Of a DNA stretch of 64,000 nt, positions 40,639 to 50,410 are shown in pieces (within the stretch, counting starts at the first letter, position 1; every line of letters starts with the position of its first letter). Position numbers and translations under genes: made by a program. A model generated the notes under the pieces. It had not been told where the DNA came from and did no database searches. It saw only the letters and a program-made list of their open reading frames with translations. The stretch spans positions 153,495 to 217,494 of the forward strand of contig NZ_LQIN01000050.1 in assembly GCF_001500065.1 (NCBI RefSeq), written 5' to 3'. The DNA comes from Mycobacterium sp. IS-3022. GTDB taxonomy: Bacteria > Actinomycetota > Actinomycetes > Mycobacteriales > Mycobacteriaceae.

Positions 40639-41391
40639 GTGCTGAAGCTTCGAAATGCGCTAGCGGTGGCGAGCCTCGCGGTGCTCACCTTGGCAGGGTC
40701 CACCGCGACCAGCGCTGCGGGCATCACGACGCCGACCGACGTCGCCAGCATCCAACCAGCTGGACAGACGGTCGGTGTCGCGCATCCGGTGACGGTGACG
40801 TTCGACCGGGCTATCCGTGACCGGGCGGCCGCCGAGCGGACCGTCGAGATCTCCTCACCTGCAATGCCCGAAGGATCTCCTCCAGGAAGCTTCACCTGGG
40901 TCAACGATTATGTGCTGCAATGGGATCCGGCAGAGTTCTGGCCGGCACACTCGACCATCACGGTGTCGGCGGGCAATGCCAAGGCGAGCTTTCAGACCGG
41001 TGCCGCGGTCGTGAGCGTCGCCGACATCGGCGCCCATACGTTCACCGTGAGCATCGACGGAGAGGTGGCGCGCGAAATGCCCGCGTCGATGGGCAAGTAC
41101 GGGTTCGCAACGCCGACCGGATCGTTCACGGTTCTCGAGAAGCAGAGTGTGGTCATCATGGACTCGCGCACCATCGGTATCCCCTTGGACGATCCGGAGG
41201 GGTACAAGCTCACGGTCTACGACGCGGTCCGGATCACCTGGGGAGGGGTGTACGTGCACGGTGCACCCTGGTCGACGGGTTCGCAGGGGTACGAAAACGT
41301 CAGCCACGGATGCATCAACCTCAGCCCGGACAACGCCGACTGGTACTTCAACACCGTGAGCCTCGGCGACCCGGTCATCGTGCAGTACTGA
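40639..41391 (+). CDS. ldtA: L,D-transpeptidase, LdtMt1-like
   Basis: This 250-residue exported enzyme forms 3-3 cross-links in peptidoglycan and is the target of carbapenems. A signal peptide ends near SAA. An immunoglobulin-like domain follows (residues 35-120, with VGVAHPVTVTFDRAI and WPAHSTITV), then the YkuD catalytic domain (SISADIG-type strand region at 130, MPASMGKYGFATPTGSF). The catalytic motif is His207 in VYVHGAPW and S222-H-G-C225-I-N. The length and single Ig domain match LdtMt1 (Rv0116c) rather than the larger Ldt2 type. The start is a GTG at 40639 with a purine-rich sequence upstream. Confidence 0.88.
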   Translation: MLKLRNALAVASLAVLTLAGSTATSAAGITTPTDVASIQPAGQTVGVAHPVTVTFDRAIRDRAAAERTVEISSPAMPEGSPPGSFTWVNDYVLQWDPAEFWPAHSTITVSAGNAKASFQTGAAVVSVADIGAHTFTVSIDGEVAREMPASMGKYGFATPTGSFTVLEKQSVVIMDSRTIGIPLDDPEGYKLTVYDAVRITWGGVYVHGAPWSTGSQGYENVSHGCINLSPDNADWYFNTVSLGDPVIVQY

Positions 41392-41404
41392 GCAGCTGGT
41401 GCAA

Positions 41405-42082
41405 TCACGCCGGCTGACGTTCGGCGTGCAGGTTTTTCGCGGTCGGTGAGTTCTGCACGGCGGCCGGATCGGGGCAGGTGCCGAGCACCCGGTCAGCGGT
41501 CCCGGAACTGGTCACTGTGAACCAGTAGTGCTCGTTCTTGAAGTGGTGGTGCCGATGGTTGCGCCAGACCGCCCGGTAGAGAGCGGTTTTCGGCTTGTAG
41601 TCGCTGTGGATCAGGTAATGCGTCCACTCGTAGGCCAACCCGAGGGTGCCGATGCACACCAGGTACGTCAGGCCCATACCCAGCTGGGGGAACGCCAGCA
41701 GTCCGATCGCGATCGTCAGCGGCAACACCCACGTGGCCAGCGACTTCCACGGGATGAAGATCAGCGGGATGTCACGCGGGCGACTGTGGTGCGCCCGATG
41801 CTCGCGGGCGAGCAGCGGGTCGATCGTCAACGGGCCCAGCCGCTTCGGCCGCCAATGCAGGATGCAGACGTGGATGATCCACTCGAAGAACGGAAACAGC
41901 GCCAGCATCACCACCGGGACGATCGCGTCGGTGACCTGCCAGTCACCGACGGCGATCCGGGCCACCACCGCGGCGACCAGAGTGGTGCCGATCATCCAGG
42001 GGGATGGGTGTTTCCAGAATTCGCGCTGTGCATGGATGAGCGTGAAATCGGTGCGCGGATTACGCGTGGTCGAGGTCGTCAC
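41405..42082 (-). CDS. Fatty acid hydroxylase / sterol desaturase superfamily protein
   Basis: This 225-residue integral membrane diiron oxygenase has three or four helices. The histidine clusters needed to bind two irons are clear: FEWIIHVCILHW, REHRAHHSRP, EWTHYLIHSDY and RNHRHHHFKNEH. Such enzymes hydroxylate or desaturate fatty acyl or sterol chains. The GntR-type regulator gene directly upstream overlaps it by four bases (ATGA), so the enzyme is the likely target of that regulator. The substrate is not known. Confidence 0.87.
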   Translation of the reverse strand: MTTSTTRNPRTDFTLIHAQREFWKHPSPWMIGTTLVAAVVARIAVGDWQVTDAIVPVVMLALFPFFEWIIHVCILHWRPKRLGPLTIDPLLAREHRAHHSRPRDIPLIFIPWKSLATWVLPLTIAIGLLAFPQLGMGLTYLVCIGTLGLAYEWTHYLIHSDYKPKTALYRAVWRNHRHHHFKNEHYWFTVTSSGTADRVLGTCPDPAAVQNSPTAKNLHAERQPA

Positions 42083-42798
42083 TGATCCTCCAGATTGTCG
42101 AGGGCGTCGAGAAGCGCCGTCGTCGCCGGTTCGAGTAGGTTCTGGGCGGCCGTTCGGGCCCGCGGCGGATCACCAGCGGTGATTGCGTCGGCCAATTCCC
42201 GGTATGCCAGCGGCCTGCCGACCTCGTCGGCCATCACGGTGGCCAGCGCGGGCAGCGCCGGTTCGTAGGTGGCCCGCAACGTGTTGTACATGAGCCGGAA
42301 CGCGATTGAGTCGGCGCCATCGACGATGTGATCCCAGAACGTCAGCGCGTGGCGTTGTCGTTCGACCGGATCATCTTCGGCCTCGAGGGCAGCCAACGCT
42401 TGGTCGAGTGGTTCGGCCAGGCGGCGACCGCACCGCTCGGCGGCCAGTTCGGCGACCTTGGGCCCGTTGTGCAGCCGCGTCTCCAAAATGCTGCGCACGA
42501 CGGACAAGTCGAGTTCGCCGGCCCGAATGAGCAGGCGCGGCAACAAATCCAGACCCGCATGGCGCCGGAAGTCGCGCACCGTGGTCGCGTCGCCCTGACG
42601 CACCTCCACCAGCCCCGCGGCGGTGAGCCGCTTGAGCGCCTCCCGAACGGCGGGCCGGGAAACCCCCAGCACCTCGGCGAGCCTGCGCTCGCTGGGAAGC
42701 GACTCACCGGGCTGCATCTCGCCGCTGAGCACCTCGGCGACGATCTGCTCGAAAACGTCCTCGGGCACTGAGCGACGGTTCACCGGTTGAAGTGCCAT
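42079..42798 (-). CDS. FadR-type GntR transcriptional regulator
   Basis: This 239-residue regulator has an N-terminal winged helix: VFEQIVAEVLSGEMQPGESLPSERRLAEVLGVSRPAVREALKRL (quoted by its landmarks SERRLAEVLGVSRPAVREAL). A FCD-type all-helical effector domain follows at residues 90-239, with SILETRLHNGPKVAELAAER and the metal-ligand-like His in RQRHALTFWDHIV. It controls the membrane hydroxylase that follows with a four-base overlap, and most likely itself, through the TGGT/ACCA site upstream. The effector is probably an acyl-CoA or organic acid. Confidence 0.88.
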   Translation of the reverse strand: MALQPVNRRSVPEDVFEQIVAEVLSGEMQPGESLPSERRLAEVLGVSRPAVREALKRLTAAGLVEVRQGDATTVRDFRRHAGLDLLPRLLIRAGELDLSVVRSILETRLHNGPKVAELAAERCGRRLAEPLDQALAALEAEDDPVERQRHALTFWDHIVDGADSIAFRLMYNTLRATYEPALPALATVMADEVGRPLAYRELADAITAGDPPRARTAAQNLLEPATTALLDALDNLEDQ

Positions 42799-42834
42799 GC
42801 GGCCAGCCTGCCATCCGGCAGGCCAGAGGTCAAG

Positions 42835-42845
42835 TGGTCTTACCA
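42835..42845. promoter_or_regulatory. Candidate GntR/FadR operator upstream of the hydroxylase operon
   Basis: TGGT-CTT-ACCA is a short inverted repeat of the form TGGT-Nx-ACCA used by FadR-subfamily regulators. It lies 36 bases before the start codon of the GntR gene and close to the end of the preceding NTF2-like gene. Confidence 0.55.
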
Positions 42846-42852
42846 GTGCCGA

Positions 42853-43227
42853 TCAGGTTCCGGTGAGTCGTGCTTTCATCATCTCGGCCAGCGTCAGCGT
42901 CGCAGACAGCGGACGCACCATGACGGTGAGCTCGCTGATGGCGCCGTGCTCGTCGACCTGGATGAAATCGCAGCCCTCGATCTCCTTGTCGCCGACCTTC
43001 GCCCGGAACACGAGCGCATGGTCGCGGGCGTCGGCGGCTCCGATCTCGCGGACATACCGGAAATCGTCGAAGACCTCCATCACGGCGGCGAGGATCTGCC
43101 GCAGCGCATCCCGTCCCTCGTAGGGCGTGAAGACCACGGGGCTGCGGAAGACGACGTCGTCGCGGCACAGGGCCATGACGGCGTCGAGATCGGCCGCTTC
43201 GACCGCGCGGCGGAACTCGTGAACCAC
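42853..43227 (-). CDS. Nuclear transport factor 2 / SnoaL-like protein
   Basis: This 124-residue NTF2-like protein shows VHEFRRAVEAADLDAVMALCRDDVVFRSPVVFTPYEGRDALR at the start (landmark FRRAVEAADLDAVMAL) and GCDFIQVDEHGAISELTVMVRPLS near the end, a steroid-isomerase-type arrangement. No catalytic residues can be assigned. The GTG at 43227 is chosen because the protein then begins at the first NTF2 helix; it lies seven bases after the stop of the lipoprotein gene. It may be cotranscribed with that lipoprotein gene. Confidence 0.72.
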   Translation of the reverse strand: MVHEFRRAVEAADLDAVMALCRDDVVFRSPVVFTPYEGRDALRQILAAVMEVFDDFRYVREIGAADARDHALVFRAKVGDKEIEGCDFIQVDEHGAISELTVMVRPLSATLTLAEMMKARLTGT

Positions 43228-43234
43228 GGCGCGC

Positions 43235-43654
43235 TCAGCAGTCGGCTTCGATGCGGAATGTGGCGGTGACCGCGTTGCTCGGGTTGTCGGTGAACGAGCC
43301 GTCCGCCGATCCGGTGATCGTGTACGTGCCACCCTCGCCCTTCACCTCGGCCTCGCCGACGTTGCCTTTCCAGAAGTTTCCGGTGAAGCCACCGAGGTCC
43401 TGGAAGGTGACCGATTCGGCGGTGACGACGTCTCCGGTGCCGATGGTGGCCGTGAAACCCTTGTCCTCGTCAGGAGTCTCGATGGTCCACATCCATCCGG
43501 TCTGCGTACACCTCACCGCGTGGGGACCGCCGGTGCTCTCGCCGTTGATGGTTACCTTCGCGGTCGTTCCGCCGAGCGCGGCGGGTGGCGACGAGCAGCC
43601 CGCGGCACCGGCGACGAGGATGACGGCGGCCGCGGCGACGAGTCGGTTGTCCAT
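43235..43654 (-). CDS. Lipoprotein of the 19-kDa antigen (LpqH) family
   Basis: This 139-residue exported lipoprotein has a short signal MDNRLVAAAAVILVAGAAG with the lipobox ending at the Cys of AAGCSS. The mature part keeps the Myco_19_kDa pattern: a central RCTQTGWMWTIETPDED region, YTITGSADGSF and the terminal FRIEADC, with two cysteines likely forming a disulfide. LpqH-type proteins are surface lipoproteins recognised by TLR2. The ATG at 43654 gives the proper signal, while an upstream GTG or ATG at 43687 would spoil it. It is followed by the NTF2-like gene 7 bases downstream. Confidence 0.82.
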   Translation of the reverse strand: MDNRLVAAAAVILVAGAAGCSSPPAALGGTTAKVTINGESTGGPHAVRCTQTGWMWTIETPDEDKGFTATIGTGDVVTAESVTFQDLGGFTGNFWKGNVGEAEVKGEGGTYTITGSADGSFTDNPSNAVTATFRIEADC

Positions 43655-43726
43655 GTCGTCAGACTCTATTGGTGTCGGCGGCCACACATGCGCGGTTCGG
43701 TCGGACTACCGGGGCGACGGTCGGTT

Positions 43727-44503
43727 TCACCGCAACGCGGCAGCAGTCGCCTCGTCGGCGGGCAGGAACGCCTCGATGGACAGTTCGGCGGCGGTCAGGT
43801 CGAGCGCGGTGCCGAAGGTCGTCACGGTGGACAGGAACGTCATCAGCCTGCCGTCCGGCGTGTACAACTCGAGTGGCACCGCGACGCCGCCGACGTCCAG
43901 TGAGCCGTCGGAATCGCCTGGGTAGGAATCGATTTCACTAAGCAGCGCGGTCAGTTCATTCGACCCACTGACGGCGACCTCGCGGTGCAGCCGCTCGACG
44001 AGGTGGTGCCGCCACTGGCCGAGGTTGCGGATGCGAGGTGCCATCCCGTCGGGGTGCAGGGCGATGCGCATCGCGTTGGGCTCTTCGAGCAGTTCTGACG
44101 CGACACCGTCGAGCAGCAGGCCGGCGCCCGAATTCGCCCGCACGATGTGCCAGCGCCGGTCCACCACCACGCAGGGAAACGGGTTGTACGCGTCGAGGAC
44201 TCGCTCGATCCCCGCGCGAACCGCGGCCATCTCAGGGTCGTCGAGCGACCGCTCGGGATACGCCGGGGCAAGGCCGGCCGCCAGCAGCAGCTGGTTCTGT
44301 TCACGGCGCGGCACGTCGAGGACGTCGGCCAGCCGCAGCACCATCGCCCGGCTCGGCGCCGACCGGCCCGTCTCGATGAAGCTGACGTGCCGGGGCGACA
44401 CCTCGGCCGCGATGGCGAGGTCGAGTTGGCTGAGCCGGCGTCGGCGACGCCACTCCTTCATCAAGGCCCCGAACGTCTGGGTCTGCACGCGCACCGCGGT
44501 CAT
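43727..44503 (-). CDS. XRE/MmyB-type transcriptional regulator
   Basis: This 258-residue regulator has an N-terminal helix-turn-helix (FGALMKEWRRRRRLSQLDLA, EVSPRHVSFIETGRSAPSRAMV, LRLADVLDVPRREQNQLLLAAGL). A MmyB-like ligand domain follows, with PFPCVVVDRRWHIVRANSGAGLLL, DPEMAAVRAGIERVLDAY and a C-terminal TFLSTVTTFGTALDLTAAELSIEAFLPAD. Proteins of this type sense fatty acids or unknown small molecules. The target is not clear; the divergent small membrane protein at 44615 is one candidate. No obvious operator was found. Confidence 0.86.
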   Translation of the reverse strand: MTAVRVQTQTFGALMKEWRRRRRLSQLDLAIAAEVSPRHVSFIETGRSAPSRAMVLRLADVLDVPRREQNQLLLAAGLAPAYPERSLDDPEMAAVRAGIERVLDAYNPFPCVVVDRRWHIVRANSGAGLLLDGVASELLEEPNAMRIALHPDGMAPRIRNLGQWRHHLVERLHREVAVSGSNELTALLSEIDSYPGDSDGSLDVGGVAVPLELYTPDGRLMTFLSTVTTFGTALDLTAAELSIEAFLPADEATAAALR

Positions 44504-44614
44504 GGCTGCCAGTGTCGCCCAGCAGGACGGGCGCGACCACTACGTCCCAGGTAATTGCGCCGATTACCCCGCGGGAGCAATGTCGGAGGTGTCCGTCGAG
44601 CAGAGGAAGGAAAC

Positions 44615-44905
44615 ATGGAGACCGTCAAGCCCGCTTCGACACCGATTCCGCGGTGGCTGCGCTTCGTGCTGATCTCCGACCGCGCCGGGTCCGCCTGGTA
44701 CATCGGCGCCGGCTTCTTCTTCGCGCCGGTGCTGGCGGTGCTGTCGCCGTGGCCGACGGTGACCACCGTGCTGTGGGCGGTCATCGGATTCTTCGGCCTG
44801 TGGCTGGGCGTGCTGGGTATCGCCATGGCGACCGGCCTGGCGATGGTGCTGCGCTCGAACGCCGAGATACCCGAGGAGTACTGGCGCTCGATCATCGACT
44901 ACTGA
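44615..44905 (+). CDS. Small two-helix membrane protein
   Basis: This 96-residue protein has two hydrophobic segments, at about residues 30-50 (WYIGAGFFFAPVLAVLSPW) and 52-78 (VTTVLWAVIGFFGLWLGVLG), and short soluble ends. I do not recognise the family. The ATG at 44615 is preferred because GAGGAAGGAAAC precedes it; an in-frame ATG 60 bases upstream has no such site. Its stop directly abuts the end of the convergent cyp125-type gene. Confidence 0.7.
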   Translation: METVKPASTPIPRWLRFVLISDRAGSAWYIGAGFFFAPVLAVLSPWPTVTTVLWAVIGFFGLWLGVLGIAMATGLAMVLRSNAEIPEEYWRSIIDY

Positions 44906-46150
44906 CTACGCCTTGCCCGCGCCGGTGTAGTCGACCTGCCAGTGCTTGATGCCGTTGAGCCAGCCCGACCGTAGCCGCTCCGGCTTGGCCAGTGGCCGCA
45001 GATTCGGCATCTCGTCGGCGATCGCGTTGAAGATCAGATCGATCGTCATCCTGGCGAGGTTCGCGCCGATGCAGTAGTGCGCACCGGTTCCGCCGAAACC
45101 CACGTGCGGGTTGGGATCTCGCAGGATGTTGAACGTGTACGGGTCGTCGAACACCTCTTCGTCGAAGTTGGCCGAACGGTAGAACATCACCACCCGTTGG
45201 CCCTTCTTGATCGTCACTCCGGCCAACTCGGTGTCCTCGAGTGCGGTGCGCTGGAACGAGGTGACGGGGGTGGCCCACCGAACGATCTCGTCGGCGGCCG
45301 TCGCGGGTCGTTGTTGTTTGAACAACTCCCACTGGTCGGGGAAGTCGGTGAACGCCATCATGCCCTGGGTGATGGAGTTACGCGTCGTCTCGTTGCCCGC
45401 CACCGCCAGCAGGATGACGAAGAAGCCGAACTCGTCGTCGGAGAGCTTGTGCCCCTCGACGTCGGCCTGCACCAGCTTGGTCACCAGATCGTCGCCCGGA
45501 TTCTTGGTCCGCTCCGCGGCCATCTGCATGCCGTAGGTGATCAACTCGACCGATGCAGCCGTCGGGTCGTTCCGGCTGTATTCCGGGTCCTGGTCGCCGA
45601 CCATCTGATTGGACCAGTGGAACAGCTTCATCCGGTCCTCCTGCGGGACGCCCATCAGCCCGGCGATCGCCTGCAGGGGTAACTCGGCCGACACCTGCTC
45701 GACGAAGTCGCCGGAACCCTCGGCGGCAGCGGTTTTGGCGATGTTGGCCGCGCGCTCGCGCAGCTCCTCGCGCAGGGATTCGATGGCCCTGGGGGTGAAC
45801 GCGCGCGAAATGATCTTGCGCAGATGGGTGTGGTGCGGTGCGTCTTGGTTCAGCAGGACGACCTTGCCGGCCTCCAGTGACGCAGGGTCGGCCTCGTCGC
45901 GGTACCTCGGCAGCGCAGTCTTCGCGTTGCTTGAGAACACGTCGCTGCGCCGCGAGATCTCCTTGACGTCCTTGTGCTTGGTCACCACCCAAAAACCGGT
46001 GTCACCGAAGGCCAGGTTGCCCTTCGTCTGCTCGTTCCACCAGATGGGCGCCACCTTCCGCATCTCGGCGAGCTCATCGACGGGGAGTCGCTCTGCGTAG
46101 ATGTCGGGATCGGTGAAATCGAATCCGGGCGGGAGGTTGGGAGTCGGCAT
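44906..46150 (-). CDS. Cytochrome P450 of the CYP125 family (steroid C26/27-monooxygenase paralog)
   Basis: This 414-residue P450 follows CYP125 of M. tuberculosis closely: MPTPNLPPGFDFTDPDIYAE, VKEISRRSDVFSS, DAPHHTHLRKIISRAFTPRA, VEQVSAELPLQAIAGLMGVP, AVAGNETTRNSITQGM, WATPVTSFQRTAL and the heme loop FGGTGAHYCIGANLAR with the Cys ligand. CYP125 oxidises the cholesterol side chain at C26/27 to start its degradation. M. smegmatis has a second copy (CYP125A4), which this may be. ATG 46150 with GAGGAAAG upstream is used. No exact KstR box lies immediately upstream, unlike the main cyp125. Confidence 0.88.
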   Translation of the reverse strand: MPTPNLPPGFDFTDPDIYAERLPVDELAEMRKVAPIWWNEQTKGNLAFGDTGFWVVTKHKDVKEISRRSDVFSSNAKTALPRYRDEADPASLEAGKVVLLNQDAPHHTHLRKIISRAFTPRAIESLREELRERAANIAKTAAAEGSGDFVEQVSAELPLQAIAGLMGVPQEDRMKLFHWSNQMVGDQDPEYSRNDPTAASVELITYGMQMAAERTKNPGDDLVTKLVQADVEGHKLSDDEFGFFVILLAVAGNETTRNSITQGMMAFTDFPDQWELFKQQRPATAADEIVRWATPVTSFQRTALEDTELAGVTIKKGQRVVMFYRSANFDEEVFDDPYTFNILRDPNPHVGFGGTGAHYCIGANLARMTIDLIFNAIADEMPNLRPLAKPERLRSGWLNGIKHWQVDYTGAGKA

Positions 46151-46398
46151 CGATGCTTTCCTCACATGACGTGGTCTAGTTCCCTATCGCATTGCTACAC
46201 CACAGTTGGAGAAGGGTGAGGCGGGTTCGAGAAAGTGCGACGGAAAGCGAAGTGAAACGTGTTCCGCACGGTGGGGTTATTGACCGCTTCGTCACAGCGA
46301 GCACTGTTGTAACAATTCTGCGACACTCTTCGAAGCAACAGTGACGCCGTCGACGCGCCAGTGCCGTCGCGGGACGGTAACCCGGAAAGGGGGCCCCG

Positions 46399-46992
46399 GT
46401 GAGGATCGTGCTCGACCCGAAGAATCTGTCGTTACTGGGCGCGGGGATCGCCGCGGCGCTGGTCACCGCGCCGCAGGCCCTCGCTGATCCCGCGGCGCCC
46501 GCGCCGCCGCCTCCGCGACCGGCGGCGGGCGCACCCGTGGTGGCGGCCGCCGCTCCGGCCCCGCCTGCCGGCGATGCGGCGCCGGCCGCCGGTGATGTCG
46601 CGCCGACCGCCGGCGATGTCGCGCCGGCCGCGCCCACCGAAGGTGTTTCCCATCTCCCGAGTCCGGAGTCGCTGCCGCCGGGAACCACCTTGGACCCCAG
46701 CGTGAAGCCCAACGAGCGCCCGAACGTCAGCTATCTCAAGGACCTGTGGCACGCCGTGCAGAACCAGGAGATCAGCGGCAAGGAAGCGTTGATCATGGGG
46801 CTCGCGCAACGCCCCATGAACACGCCCTATCCGGATGAGGCACCGGGGCCGAACGTGCCGATCTCACCGGCCGAACCCGCGGCCCCGCCGCCCGCTCCCG
46901 CGCTGCCGTGGCTGCCGGCGCCTTCGCCGCCCGCACCCGTTCCGCCCGCACCCGTTCCGCCCGCGCCACCGGCACCGGCGCCCGCGCCGTAA
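46399..46992 (+). CDS. Secreted Ala/Pro-rich protein
   Basis: This 197-residue exported protein has a signal peptide (VLDPKNLSLLGAGIAAALVT, cleavage near ALA-DP). A stretch of Ala-Pro with repeated AGDVAP units follows (about residues 55-80). A conserved-looking core is EGVSHLPSPESLPPGTTLDP, NVSYLKDLWHAVQNQEISGKEALIMGLAQRPM, and the C-terminus is proline-rich with a PPAPV repeat. The core resembles many small mycobacterial exported proteins without known role. The start is GTG 46399, preceded by AAAGGGGG. Confidence 0.75.
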   Translation: MRIVLDPKNLSLLGAGIAAALVTAPQALADPAAPAPPPPRPAAGAPVVAAAAPAPPAGDAAPAAGDVAPTAGDVAPAAPTEGVSHLPSPESLPPGTTLDPSVKPNERPNVSYLKDLWHAVQNQEISGKEALIMGLAQRPMNTPYPDEAPGPNVPISPAEPAAPPPAPALPWLPAPSPPAPVPPAPVPPAPPAPAPAP

Positions 46993-47029
46993 CGCGCTGG
47001 CGTCTCGACCGGAACGGTCGAGCGTGGGG

Positions 47030-49296
<2,267 letters not shown>

Positions 49297-49300
<4 letters not shown>

Positions 49301-49878
49301 CGCTCGGCCTCACTTTCCGTCGCGGTCTCGAGAAGCGCCCGAAGTTGGCGGTGCACGAGGTCGAGTGGCTTCACGTCGCGGGCGGCACGGGCGACCACGA
49401 TCGCGCCCTCGACGGCGGTCAAGGCCAGCGTCGCCAGTTCCTCGGCGCGATCCGCGTCGACGCCGTCGGCTCTCAGCCGGTCGGTGATCAGCGTGTTCCA
49501 CCGGGCGAACGCGACCGCGGCCCGGTCGACCACCGGCGCGAGTTGATCGCCCTTGGCGCCGGATTCGACGGCCACCGCGACGACCGGGCATCCGGCGCGA
49601 AACTCGCTGTTGATGAGCTGCTTTCGGAAACCGAGCACCAACCGGTCGAGCGCATCGACGCCGCTTTCCGCCTCCTCGATTTGTGATGCGACGTACGTGC
49701 CCGCAAGATCGACTGCCTCGCAGAGTAATTGAGTGCGCCCGCCCGGGAAGTAGTGATAGGCCGAACCGCGGGGCGCGCCACTGTGCGCGAGTACGTCGGC
49801 GATCGCCGTCGGGTGCGCACCGCGTTCCCGGATCAGCAGTGCCGCCGAAGCGACCATCCGCTCGCGATGACTGGCCAT
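49297..49878 (-). CDS. TetR-family regulator (LmrA/YxaF type) of the molybdoenzyme operon
   Basis: This 193-residue protein has an N-terminal DNA-binding domain with MVASAALLIRERGAHPTAIADVLAHSGAPRGSAYHYFPGG (landmarks RERGAHPTAIADVLAHSG and RGSAYHYFPGG). Its C-terminal domain, of the LmrA/YxaF kind, contains FRAGCPVVAVAVESGAKGDQL and a second Cys-free helical bundle. The operator-like repeat TATGTA/TACATA lies just upstream, and the molybdoenzyme gene begins inside its stop codon. It should therefore repress the whole unit, including itself, until a small ligand binds. Confidence 0.86.
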
Positions 49879-49902
49879 GCGCCGAAACCTCCCGCCGATC
49901 CA

Positions 49903-49926
49903 GCTATGTATGACACCTTACATAAC
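49903..49926. promoter_or_regulatory. Candidate operator of the TetR-molybdoenzyme unit
   Basis: GCTATGTA and TACATAAC (49903-49910 and 49919-49926) form an inverted repeat with 7 of 8 pairs, 8 bases apart. It lies 25 bases upstream of the TetR start codon, which fits autorepression by a TetR dimer. Confidence 0.65.
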
Positions 49927-49988
49927 TTGGAGCGATTTCGGTGCACTTAGTTGCGGACAGCGCAACCAGCTACACCCAAATCACCCGT

Positions 49989-50321
49989 TCAGGGCGGGGG
50001 CGTCGGCAGACCCAGCCGGTCCTTGATGTCGTCGATCTTGGCCTCGATACGCTCCAGGTCTTCGGCGTCGACCTTGAACAGCCAGTGCTTGGCCCCAAGC
50101 AACAGAATCGCCTGGAAGATCAGTTGCAGCCACTCGCTCTGCCAGTTCTCGAAAGTGCTTGCGAAGAACTGGTGCAGGTACTCGCCCCACTCGAAGGGCT
50201 GCCCGTGCTGTTGCTGGGTGCTGGTGAATTCGGCCAGCTGCGTGACGAACTGACCGGCCCACGACCCGGCGAACAGCAGTAGAAGTATGTAGACCGCGCC
50301 CCACCGCCTGATATGCGTCAT
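49989..50321 (-). CDS. DUF6766 family membrane protein
   Basis: This 110-residue protein has two hydrophobic helices: WGAVYILLLLFAGSWAGQFV near the start and WLQLIFQAILLLGAKHWLF near residues 70-90. Between them is FEWGEYLHQFFASTFENWQSEWLQ, which is typical of DUF6766. The cytosolic tail (DAEDLERIEAKIDDIKDRLG) is a short coiled coil. The function is unknown. I start at the ATG at 50321 (MTHIRRWGAVY); a GTG at 50342 in frame is an alternative. Confidence 0.78.
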   Translation of the reverse strand: MTHIRRWGAVYILLLLFAGSWAGQFVTQLAEFTSTQQQHGQPFEWGEYLHQFFASTFENWQSEWLQLIFQAILLLGAKHWLFKVDAEDLERIEAKIDDIKDRLGLPTPPP

Positions 50322-50410
50322 GGGTACGGCGTACCACGCCACCGTGAACGCCGACCCGCGAAACGCCGACGGCCGAGCCGCGAATCAGACCGCCGCGGCC
50401 GAGCCGCGTA

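Noticed and set aside
46130..46190. Possible KstR box upstream of the cyp125-type gene
   Set aside because: The best sequence (GGGAACTAGACCA region) has only one correct arm; it does not fit TNNAACNNGTTNNA.
46900..46992. Repeated proline-coding units considered as a CRISPR-like array
   Set aside because: Units are short, contiguous, in frame and without spacers; they are simple low-complexity coding repeats.
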